This document shows positions 38,544 to 45,504 of a stretch of DNA of 49,307 nucleotides, piece after piece. Within the stretch, counting starts at the first letter, position 1, and the number at the start of each line of letters is the position of its first letter. Source of the stretch: Anaerolineae bacterium (GTDB lineage Bacteria > Chloroflexota > Anaerolineae > Aggregatilineales > Phototrophicaceae); NCBI GenBank assembly GCA_026645945.1, contig JAPKMO010000021.1, positions 1 through 49,307 of the forward strand. The letters run 5' to 3'. The notes under the pieces were generated by a model. The model was not told the DNA's origin and did no database searches. It saw only the letters and a program-made list of their open reading frames with translations. Made by a program: the position numbers and the translations under genes.

Positions 38544-39935
38544 TCAGCGTTCCAGGGGCAGGCCGCTCTGCATCCAGCCGAGCGTGCCGCCCAGGATGTT
38601 ATAAATGGTCTCGAAGCCTTTTTGCCCCAGCAGCGCCGCCGCCGACTGGCTGCGCGAACCCGTCGCGCAGATGACGGCTGTTGGTGTAGCCGGGTCAAGT
38701 TCATCCACCCGGCGGCTGAGATCGCCCAGCGGAATAAGCAGCGCGCCGGGAACATGCCCCTGGGCGTATTCCCAGGTTTCGCGCACGTCAATCACGACCG
38801 GGCGGCTGCCGTTGCCGTTCTGAAGCAGATCGTTGAGTTCCAGCGGCTCGATGTCGCGCACGTCGCCGGCGGTCACCGGCAGGCCCATCGCCTTCCAGGT
38901 TGCCAGCCCATCGGCCAGATAGCCGGCGATATTGTCATAGCCAACGCGGGCCAGGGCATACACCACGCGGCGGTAGTCGGCCACGTCGGCCAGCATCAGC
39001 ACGACCGGCAGATCGGGCGGCAGCACAAAACCGACGCGGTTGCTCAACTGGTCGTCGGCCTCCAGATGCACCGAGCCGGGGATATGTTCGGCCTTGTAAT
39101 CGGCTTTCGAGCGCGTGTCCAGCAGCGCCGCGCCCTGGCGAAAGTGCCGGACGGCTTCCTGCACTGTCAGCGGGCGCGGCGAGATGTCGCCAAGCGGACG
39201 GGGGCCGCGTCGGTTAATCTGTTTGATGCGTTTGTGGTTGCCGGGCTGCTCCGGCAGGTCGCTGGTGGCGTATTCGACGAACGCTTCCCGTTCGCGCGGG
39301 GTCAGCGCCGGGTTATTCAGCCGCTCGAAGCCGATGGTCGAGGCGCGCACCGAGCCGATGGATTTGCCGCACAGCGACCCCGCGCCATGCCCCGGATAAA
39401 CCAGGATGCCGTCATTAAGGGGCAGCAGTTGATGATGGATGGTGTCGTGCATGTGTCCCGCCAGTTCTCGCGCGGCTTCGATGCCCACCAGATCAGGCCG
39501 TCCCACGTCGCCGACGAACAGCGTGTCGCCGGTCAGCGCCATCCAGGGGTCTTCCGAGCGGGTGGTGTCGGCCACCAGCAGGGTGATGCTTTCCGGCGTG
39601 TGGCCGGGGGTATGGCGCACGTGCAGGCGCACGTTCCCCAGGGCGATCACGTCGCCGTCTTTCATAGTCTGGTGTTCAAATTCCGCGCCGGCGGCTTCGT
39701 GCAGGTAGATAGCCGCGCCGGTGCGCTGCGCCAGATCGGTATTGCCGGACACATGGTCAGCGTGCAGGTGCGTTTCGATGATGTGTGTGATGGTCAGGCC
39801 GCGTTCTGATGCGGCGTCTAGGTATTTTTGTGTATCGCGGTCAGGGTCTACAACGGCGGCTACGCCGGCACTTTCGCAGCCAACCAGATACGAAGCACAG
39901 CCCAGGCCATCAATGAAAAACTGTTGGATATACAT
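38544..39935 (-). CDS. CstB-like persulfide dioxygenase with pseudo-rhodanese and rhodanese domains
   Basis: The 463-residue protein has three domains. Residues 1-240 are a metallo-beta-lactamase fold of the ETHE1 type, with THLHADH (His56, His58, Asp60, His61), His112 and Asp137 (GDTLFVGDVGRPDL) around a mononuclear iron. Residues about 255-355 are a rhodanese fold without the active cysteine (VVLMLADVADYRR). Residues about 365-463 are a full rhodanese with Cys423 in CATGSRSQ. This is the order of staphylococcal CstB, which oxidises low-molecular-weight persulfides to thiosulfate. The start ATG has GAGGTGA 6 nt upstream. It lies 14 bp from both neighbours. I infer sulfide/persulfide detoxification. 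Confidence 0.9.
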   Translation of the reverse strand: MYIQQFFIDGLGCASYLVGCESAGVAAVVDPDRDTQKYLDAASERGLTITHIIETHLHADHVSGNTDLAQRTGAAIYLHEAAGAEFEHQTMKDGDVIALGNVRLHVRHTPGHTPESITLLVADTTRSEDPWMALTGDTLFVGDVGRPDLVGIEAARELAGHMHDTIHHQLLPLNDGILVYPGHGAGSLCGKSIGSVRASTIGFERLNNPALTPREREAFVEYATSDLPEQPGNHKRIKQINRRGPRPLGDISPRPLTVQEAVRHFRQGAALLDTRSKADYKAEHIPGSVHLEADDQLSNRVGFVLPPDLPVVLMLADVADYRRVVYALARVGYDNIAGYLADGLATWKAMGLPVTAGDVRDIEPLELNDLLQNGNGSRPVVIDVRETWEYAQGHVPGALLIPLGDLSRRVDELDPATPTAVICATGSRSQSAAALLGQKGFETIYNILGGTLGWMQSGLPLER

Positions 39936-39949
39936 CGTTCGTCACCTCA

Positions 39950-40711
39950 CTACACCAGCTTGGGTAAATTATCATACAGCAGGAAAATTGCCAGCGCGAT
40001 CACAAAGACGGCGAAAGCGCGGCGCAGATGACCAGGGTGCAAGCGTTTCGCCAGCCGCGCCCCGGCGAACGTCCCGGCCAGGCCGGCCAGGACAAAAATG
40101 GCGATGATCCTCATATCCAGCGGCGCGCCGCTGAGGTGGCCGAGGAAGCCAGCTAGGCTGTTCATGGCGATAACCACCAGCGACGTGCCGACCGCCTGAT
40201 GAAACGGCAGGCCAACCAGCATCACCAGCGCCGGGACGATCAAAAAGCCGCCGCCAACCCCCAGGATTCCCGTCAGCAGGCCAACCCCCACGCCGCTCAA
40301 AACCACTTTCCAGACGGCCAGTTCAACCGTCGCGCGAGCGGCCTGCTCCGGCGAGCGGCGAACGATCAACAGCCCGCCGACGGCCAGCATCAGGGCGGCG
40401 AAAGCCACCAGCAGTAGGGTAGGCGAAAACAGCTTTGACAGTCCGGCGGACAGGTACGAAAAAACCATGCCCACCCCGCCAAACACCAGTGCCACCCGCC
40501 AGTTCAGGCTGCCCTGCATCCGGTGGAAAAATGCCCCCAGCAGGCTGTTCGCGCCGACAATCGCCAGCGAAGTGGTGATGGCCGCCTGCGGGCTTTGCCC
40601 GACCAGATAAACCAGCGCTGGAACGGTCAGGATCGAACCGCCACCGCCGAGCAAACCGAGCGACGCGCCGATGCCGAAGCCCAGTCCCAGGTTAAGCAGC
40701 AGCGCCTCCAT
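39950..40711 (-). CDS. TauE/SafE-family sulfite or sulfur-compound exporter
   Basis: The 253-residue membrane protein has about eight hydrophobic helices in two repeats. Each repeat carries a glycine-rich motif ([15 protein letters not shown] and [15 protein letters not shown]), the hallmark of the family. Its place between rhodanese and CstB-like genes suggests export of sulfite, thiosulfate or a related product. I chose the ATG at 40711, with AAGG 6 nt upstream; a TTG two codons earlier is possible. It begins 2 bp after the rhodanese stop. Confidence 0.9.
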   Translation of the reverse strand: MEALLLNLGLGFGIGASLGLLGGGGSILTVPALVYLVGQSPQAAITTSLAIVGANSLLGAFFHRMQGSLNWRVALVFGGVGMVFSYLSAGLSKLFSPTLLLVAFAALMLAVGGLLIVRRSPEQAARATVELAVWKVVLSGVGVGLLTGILGVGGGFLIVPALVMLVGLPFHQAVGTSLVVIAMNSLAGFLGHLSGAPLDMRIIAIFVLAGLAGTFAGARLAKRLHPGHLRRAFAVFVIALAIFLLYDNLPKLV

Positions 40712-40713
40712 TT

Positions 40714-41058
40714 TCAACCTTTCTTGACCGCATAACCGGCCTGCTGCCAGGCGATCATGCCGCCGCGCACGTTGAGCGCGTTAAACCCGGCATTCTGCAA
40801 CTGGCGGGCTGCCGCACCGCTGCGCGCCCCTGACCGGCAGATGCAGAGAATTTCGCGGTCTTTGGGCAGTTCGTTCATGCGGGCAGGCAGTTCGTGCAGG
40901 GGGATGAGTTTCGCACCGGGGATATAACCGGCCTTAAATTCCTGCGGCTGACGCACATCCAGCAAAAACACCGGCTGGCCGCTGTCCAATCGCGTTCTGG
41001 CTTCGGCGGTGCTGATGGCGGTGGTGGATGTCCTGAACAACGTTTTAAACAGACTCAT
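40714..41058 (-). CDS. Single-domain rhodanese
   Basis: The 114-residue protein is a sulfurtransferase with the active-site loop CRSGARS (Cys74) and the CH2A-like VFLLDVRQPQEF strand. It would carry sulfane sulfur as a cysteine persulfide. It is the first gene of the sulfur operon and may pass persulfide to the CstB-like enzyme. In staphylococcal cst loci CstA holds this place with extra TusA-like parts; those are not present here. Confidence 0.92.
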   Translation of the reverse strand: MSLFKTLFRTSTTAISTAEARTRLDSGQPVFLLDVRQPQEFKAGYIPGAKLIPLHELPARMNELPKDREILCICRSGARSGAAARQLQNAGFNALNVRGGMIAWQQAGYAVKKG

Positions 41059-41131
41059 CGTGGGTAGTCCTCAGTGGTTTTGTTCCCTCGCACTATAGCT
41101 GAAGTCTGCCCTGTGCGGTTAGATGCAATCC

Positions 41132-41149
41132 CTTATAATATGACATAAG
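41132..41149. promoter_or_regulatory. Candidate LysR site over a -10 element
   Basis: A perfect 5-bp inverted repeat CTTAT-N8-ATAAG has the layout of a LysR-type box. It contains a perfect TATAAT (41134-41139) directed at the lysR gene, so binding would block its own promoter. It also lies about 75 bp from the divergent sulfur operon. Confidence 0.45.
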
Positions 41150-41179
41150 ATGCAGCTAATGTCTTGGCGAGATGGGATC

Positions 41180-42139
41180 ATGCTCGATTTATACAAACTC
41201 CAGATTTTTCTTGCGGTGGTGCAGGAAGGCAGCTTTAGCGCGGCGGGGGAGCGCCTGTACATCACCCAGTCGGCGGTCAGCCAGCACATCAAAGACCTGG
41301 AGGCCGGCCTGGGCAGGCCGCTTTTCGAGCGCGGGTGGCGGGGTGTTTCGTTAACGCCAGAAGGCGAAATTTTGTATCGTTACGCCCGCCAGATTTTCGC
41401 CTTGGTGGCCGAGGCCGAAAATGCCCTGACCGATGTCGAGCGCGTAAGCGGCGGGCGGGTCAGCATTGGCGCGACCCCCGGCGCTGCCGTTTACCTGGCG
41501 CCGGACTGGGTGCAGCGTTTCCGCGCCCGCTACCCGCAGCTTACGGTCGCCCTGCAAACGGGCGTAACGGCCCAGATCGTCGCCGAAGTGCTGTCCAACC
41601 GGCTTGACGTGGGGTTCATCGAAGGCGAACTGGAGTCGTTCCGCCAGCCGCGCCTGGAGTCGTTGGCGCTGCAAGAAATCGAACAGGTGGTGGTGGTTGG
41701 CTTTAAACATCCCTGGTGGGAGCGGTCGTCGGCTGCCATCGAGGATTTACACCGCCAGTCGTTTATCGTCCGCCCGCCCAACAGCCAATCACGGGCCTGG
41801 CTGGAGGAAACCCTGCGCGTAAGAGGTATCGAGCCGGTCATCGGCGCGGAGTTTGATAATCTGGAGTCGATTAAGCGCGCCGTCATCGCGGGGATGTGCC
41901 TGGCCGTTCTGCCGCCTTACGTGGTGCAGGATGAGGTGAGCCAGGGGCTGCTGCATGTGGTTGCGCTTGAAGGGCAGCCCCTTCGACGGACGTTAAGGTT
42001 AATCTGGGATCGAGACATCCATTTCGCGCCGGTCACACGCGCTTTTATCGAATCATTGAGCGGCGATTATCCCGCTCTAAAAACTATTCGTGATGATCTA
42101 CCGGATTTTCAAGGCGGAAGCCGTGTCCCCGAACGGTGA
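41180..42139 (+). CDS. LysR-family transcriptional regulator
   Basis: The 319-residue product has an N-terminal winged helix-turn-helix (LYKLQIFLAVVQEGSFSAAGERLYITQSAVSQHIKDLE, about 3-60) and a type-2 periplasmic-binding-like effector domain (about 90-300). LysR proteins such as CysB, Cbl and CbbR respond to sulfur or carbon metabolites. The gene is divergent from the sulfur operon and the two share a 121-bp gap, so it is its likely regulator. The ATG at 41180 is preferred because it starts the family-typical MLDLYKL; the frame extends to 41150. Its end overlaps the converging FHA gene by 56 bp. Confidence 0.92.
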   Translation: MLDLYKLQIFLAVVQEGSFSAAGERLYITQSAVSQHIKDLEAGLGRPLFERGWRGVSLTPEGEILYRYARQIFALVAEAENALTDVERVSGGRVSIGATPGAAVYLAPDWVQRFRARYPQLTVALQTGVTAQIVAEVLSNRLDVGFIEGELESFRQPRLESLALQEIEQVVVVGFKHPWWERSSAAIEDLHRQSFIVRPPNSQSRAWLEETLRVRGIEPVIGAEFDNLESIKRAVIAGMCLAVLPPYVVQDEVSQGLLHVVALEGQPLRRTLRLIWDRDIHFAPVTRAFIESLSGDYPALKTIRDDLPDFQGGSRVPER

Positions 42140-42755
42140 TGATGTACTGCTGGTCGGGGTCGAGTTCGGCCAGGCGGTCGCGCAGGCGGCGAACCAGCGC
42201 GTCAATAGCCTGCTCGCTTACACCTTCGCCCATCGCTTCCGGCCAGACGGTTTCGATCACCATGTCGCGGGTGCAAATGCTGCCGAGGTTGTTATAAAGA
42301 AGTTCCAGCAGCCGGTATTGGGGCAGGCTTAAGGGTGGGTCAAGTTCCCGGTCGCCGATGAATACGCGCCGCGATTCGTGTTCCAGCCGCAGTCGGGCAT
42401 TGGCGAACACCGGCACTTCGGAGGTCAGCGGCGCGGTTGAGCCGATGCCGACAAACCGGATGCGGGTCGTTAACGCGAGCTGGATTTCGTCGCCGTCGTG
42501 CAGTTCGGTGGAGCCTTTTAGCGGCTGGCCGTTAACCCAGGTGCCGTTTTTGCTGTCGAGGTCCTGCACGTAAAAACGATCATTTTGCCGGTAAATGCGG
42601 ATATGCTGCCGCGAAATCTGGCGTTCCGGCAGAGGCACGTCGCAGGATTCGTCTCGCCCCACGATGATTTCATCCTGGCTGATCGGCACCTGCTGCGTGG
42701 GTTGATTTTCCCGCCGGATCATAAGAATTGGACGTTCGGTTTCGAGTTTGGGCAT
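42084..42755 (-). CDS. FHA domain / winged-helix transcriptional regulator
   Basis: The 223-residue protein joins an N-terminal FHA domain (about 10-105) to a C-terminal OmpR/PhoB-type winged helix (about 120-220). The FHA part has the phosphothreonine-binding core GRDESCDV, ISRQHIRI and DLDSKNGTWVNG. The winged helix has LSLPQYRLLELLYNN, the recognition helix EQAIDALVRRLRDRL and the wing YIITVRGHGFRLE. No receiver domain is present, so it may read a Ser/Thr kinase signal rather than a His-Asp relay. The ATG at 42755 has GAGG 5 nt upstream; the in-frame codon at 42788 is less likely. A TATAAT at 42797-42802 (minus strand) may be its -10. The tail overlaps lysR. Confidence 0.9.
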   Translation of the reverse strand: MPKLETERPILMIRRENQPTQQVPISQDEIIVGRDESCDVPLPERQISRQHIRIYRQNDRFYVQDLDSKNGTWVNGQPLKGSTELHDGDEIQLALTTRIRFVGIGSTAPLTSEVPVFANARLRLEHESRRVFIGDRELDPPLSLPQYRLLELLYNNLGSICTRDMVIETVWPEAMGEGVSEQAIDALVRRLRDRLAELDPDQQYIITVRGHGFRLENPVDHHE

Positions 42756-42804
42756 TGCTACCTCTTTTGATGATGATCTGGCCTCCACACCATCTCATTA
42801 TATA

Positions 42805-43488
42805 TCACGTACCGGCTGTGAGTGGAATCGGCGCGGGGTCGGACTCGGTGATGCCAACCCATAACCCCTGGTCGTTATAAATCGGCGTCGCCTGTGGGTC
42901 GCTCTGCCGGGCAGCCCCGCGCGAGGTATTACGGTAGTAAGCTTTGACGATGGCATTGCCGGTAGCGATATTCGGCGCGGGAAGCTGCGTCATACGAAAT
43001 TCTTCTTTGTGGATGCAGCTTTGGCGCGGGCCGAGCAGCCGAATGTCGCTTTCGGGGTAGGGGGTGTTCCCCTGCGCGATGCCAGCGGGCTGCGTGCCGG
43101 TGGCGTTAAAAACCAGCCCTAACCCGCTGGTTACACCGTCGTCGCCGATACGTACCTGGTCTTCGTTATAATAAATGGCGACCGTGCCGATGGAGGTGTT
43201 GGTGACGGTGATCGTGATGGTAATCACACCATCAAGCGTATTGGGTACGGGGGAGGAGCGCACGCGCAGGGCAATCGGGCTGGATGCCGCGCGACCGATT
43301 AAGGATTGGTGCTGGTCGCGGCTGAAACCCTGACGCAGCCAGGCGCAGGGGATACTTTCGTCCACATTCGGCACGACCGACGAAATCAGGCGCGGCAGCG
43401 TGCCGGGGCCGGCGAATACGGCCAGCATCACCAGCAGGAAGATGCCCACCAGCACGTTTCGATTGCCTGCGCGGCGAAAGATTGACAC
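42805..43488 (-). CDS. Membrane-anchored or secreted protein of unknown function
   Basis: I do not recognise this 227-residue protein. Residues 10-30 are one hydrophobic segment after a basic start (signal anchor or uncleaved signal). The rest is extracytoplasmic and beta-rich, with Ser/Thr-rich ITITITVTNTSIGTVAIYYN that resembles an immunoglobulin-like strand pattern. Two cysteines (in PCAW and QSCIHKEEF) might form a disulfide. The start is a GTG 4 bp after the miaA stop, with AGGG 8 nt upstream, so it is translationally coupled to miaA. Confidence 0.65.
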   Translation of the reverse strand: MSIFRRAGNRNVLVGIFLLVMLAVFAGPGTLPRLISSVVPNVDESIPCAWLRQGFSRDQHQSLIGRAASSPIALRVRSSPVPNTLDGVITITITVTNTSIGTVAIYYNEDQVRIGDDGVTSGLGLVFNATGTQPAGIAQGNTPYPESDIRLLGPRQSCIHKEEFRMTQLPAPNIATGNAIVKAYYRNTSRGAARQSDPQATPIYNDQGLWVGITESDPAPIPLTAGT

Positions 43489-43492
43489 AGCA

Positions 43493-44437
43493 TTAACCCT
43501 GTTCCCGCAGCCATTGGTAGATGTTTTCGATCAGTAATGCTGCGTTGATCTTTTTTATATTGTGCCACAAAATACCCGTATCGTGGCCTCGAAACCAGGT
43601 ATACTGCCGCCGGATGAAATCGTGCGTGGCGTGTTTGGTCGTGGCGATGGCTTCTTCCAGCGGCACGCCGTCCAGCACATGCGCCGCCAACTGCCGGTAG
43701 CCCAGGCCGCTCATGGAAGGCAGCGAGCGGCTGTAACCACTGGCAAGCAGATTTTTAACTTCAGCCAGGAAACCCACCGCCATCATCTCATCTACCCGCC
43801 GGTCGGCCCTGGCGTAAAGTTCGGCGCGGTCTAACGTCAGCCCATACTGGAGCATGGCGTAGGGCGGCGGATTCTTGTGCTGAAGCGCGCTGATCGGCTG
43901 CCCTGCCTCGATACATACTTCCAGAGCGCGGATGACCCGGCGTACATTGCGATGGTGGATGGCGGCGGCAGCAGCCGGGTCTAGCAGTTTTAGGCGTTGG
44001 TGCAGGGTTTCCGACCCCTGTTCGGCGGCGAAGGTTTCCAGTTCGGCGCGCAGCGCCGGGTTGGGCGGCACTTCCGGCACCGTCCAACCTTCGATGACGG
44101 CGGTAAGATACTGTCCCGTGCCGCCGACCAGCAGGGGCAGGTTTCCCCGCCGGTGAACGGCATCAATCGCGGCGTAGGCGGCCTGCTGGTACTGCGCCAG
44201 CGCCAGATCGCCGTCCGGGTCAACCATATCCAGCAGGTGGTGGGGGGCGCGCGCCCGCTGCTCCGACGTCGGTTTGGCCGTGCCGATGTCCATGTAACGA
44301 TAAATCTGGCGGCTGTCGGCGCCGACGATTTCGCCGCCGATGGCCTGGGCGATTTCAATCGCCAGGCCGGTTTTGCCGACGGCGGTCGGGCCGAGGATGA
44401 CCAGAAGCGGTTTACCAGCCAAGCGCGTCCTCGGCAT
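43493..44437 (-). CDS. miaA: tRNA dimethylallyltransferase
   Basis: MiaA adds a dimethylallyl group to N6 of adenosine 37 in tRNAs that read codons starting with U. The 314-residue product has the P-loop GPTAVGKT near its start, DSRQIYRYMDIGTAKP, and VGGTGQYLTAV with the prenyl-binding region. The C-terminal HATHDFIRRQYTWFR is typical. I chose the ATG at 44437; the frame is open to 44626, but the extra part is antisense-like noise inside yraN. The ribosome-binding site is weak and the start lies within the end of yraN (26-bp overlap), so coupling is likely. Confidence 0.94.
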   Translation of the reverse strand: MPRTRLAGKPLLVILGPTAVGKTGLAIEIAQAIGGEIVGADSRQIYRYMDIGTAKPTSEQRARAPHHLLDMVDPDGDLALAQYQQAAYAAIDAVHRRGNLPLLVGGTGQYLTAVIEGWTVPEVPPNPALRAELETFAAEQGSETLHQRLKLLDPAAAAAIHHRNVRRVIRALEVCIEAGQPISALQHKNPPPYAMLQYGLTLDRAELYARADRRVDEMMAVGFLAEVKNLLASGYSRSLPSMSGLGYRQLAAHVLDGVPLEEAIATTKHATHDFIRRQYTWFRGHDTGILWHNIKKINAALLIENIYQWLREQG

Positions 44438-44783
44438 GTTCAATGATGGGTTCGCCCGATGGGGGTATCGCAATCGCAATAACATCCACGCGCCAGGCAG
44501 TCTGTTCCAGCTGGTGCTTTGCCAGGTAGCTCTGGGCTGCGCGTGCCAGGCGCTGCTGTTTATGCGGGCCGATGCTCTCGAAGGCGGCTTCGGTTCGTTC
44601 GGCGTGGCGCGCGCGCACTTCGACAAATACCAGCATGTGGTTCTGGCGGGCGATGATGTCTATTTCGCCGTACTGGCAGCGCCAGTTGGTGGCGATGATG
44701 GTATAACCCTGCCGCTCCAGATAACTGACGGCCAGCCGTTCGCCCTGCTGTCCGAATGGGCGTGTAGACCGGGGCGCGTTCAT
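44412..44783 (-). CDS. YraN / UPF0102 family protein
   Basis: The 123-residue protein has the UPF0102 pattern GQQGERLAVSYLERQGYTIIATNWRCQ, followed by YGEIDIIARQ and LVFVEVRAR. The Glu/Asp and Glu-Val-Arg motif is like the active site of Holliday-junction-resolvase-fold endonucleases, but activity is not established for most members. It lies 8 bp after ppa and overlaps miaA. Confidence 0.9.
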   Translation of the reverse strand: MNAPRSTRPFGQQGERLAVSYLERQGYTIIATNWRCQYGEIDIIARQNHMLVFVEVRARHAERTEAAFESIGPHKQQRLARAAQSYLAKHQLEQTAWRVDVIAIAIPPSGEPIIEHAEDALGW

Positions 44784-44791
44784 CTTTAAAT

Positions 44792-45337
44792 TCAGATGCG
44801 CTGCGGCGGAAACGTATCCCGGTAAAGCTGCATGGACTTCATCACCGCCTCTTTGGCTTCCTTAACGCCGACCCAGCCCTGACTGATGACCTCTGCGCCC
44901 TGGAGATGTTTGTAGGTGATGAAAAAATGCTCGACGGCACGCGGGAAATGTTTGGGCAGGTCATCAAGATCGAGATATTCCTCGTAGTGCGGGTCGGTGG
45001 AGGGGACGGCCAGGATTTTGTCGTCGTTTTGGCCTCTGTCCAGCAGGCACAGCATCCCAATCGGGCGCGCTTCGATCACGCATCCGGGGAAGGTCGGCTC
45101 TTCCATCATCACCAGCACATCGAGTGGGTCGCCATCGCCATAGTAGGACTGCGGGATGAAGCCGTAATCGCCGGGGTAGTGGAGCGGGCTGTACAGCACG
45201 CGGTCGAGTTTGATGACACCGGCGCTTTTGCTGTACTCGTATTTGTTCTGGCTGCCTTTAGGTACTTCCACCACCGCATAAATGATGTCCGGCGCTTTGG
45301 GGCCGGATGATAAATTGTGCCAAAGATGTAGCGCCAT
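44792..45337 (-). CDS. ppa: Soluble inorganic pyrophosphatase (family I)
   Basis: Ppa hydrolyses pyrophosphate in the cytoplasm and so drives biosynthetic reactions. The 181-residue protein has the family I signature DGDPLDVLV with its three metal-binding aspartates, plus YPGDYGFIPQSYYG. The start ATG follows GGGA by 4 nt. It heads the operon ppa-yraN-miaA-unknown. It sits 167 bp from a gene for a membrane-bound pyrophosphatase, so the cell encodes both a heat-losing and an energy-conserving way to split pyrophosphate. Confidence 0.96.
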   Translation of the reverse strand: MALHLWHNLSSGPKAPDIIYAVVEVPKGSQNKYEYSKSAGVIKLDRVLYSPLHYPGDYGFIPQSYYGDGDPLDVLVMMEEPTFPGCVIEARPIGMLCLLDRGQNDDKILAVPSTDPHYEEYLDLDDLPKHFPRAVEHFFITYKHLQGAEVISQGWVGVKEAKEAVMKSMQLYRDTFPPQRI

Positions 45338-45374
45338 ACAATCCCCGTCTCAGTGATTGCGGATTTTGTAGTTA

Positions 45375-45380
45375 AGTATA
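45375..45380 (-). promoter_or_regulatory. Possible -10 element of the ppa operon
   Basis: TATACT on the minus strand lies about 38 nt before the ppa ATG. No good -35 hexamer is seen at the usual distance. Confidence 0.3.
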
Positions 45381-45416
45381 ATCGAAATTTTCCCGTTCCC
45401 ATAGATGGATGTAGGC

Positions 45417-45475
45417 GAGCGCCGCTTATAGAACGGCGCTCAATAAAAAGGGCGAACCATTTGCGGTTCGCCCTT
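45417..45475 (-). terminator. Tandem terminator hairpins after hppA
   Basis: A perfect stem of at least 9 bp (GGGCGAACC / GGTTCGCCC, 45450-45473) is followed on the minus strand by TTTTTATT, a strong intrinsic terminator. Beyond it is a second perfect 8-bp stem (GAGCGCCG / CGGCGCTC, 45417-45441). Confidence 0.85.
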
Positions 45476-45504
45476 GATTGCGAAGTTTGAAAAAGCGCGC
45501 GGCG

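Noticed and set aside
44438-44626. N-terminal extension of miaA
   Set aside because: The extra 63 codons lie out of frame inside yraN, lack similarity to MiaA, and the P-loop would be far from its usual place near the start.
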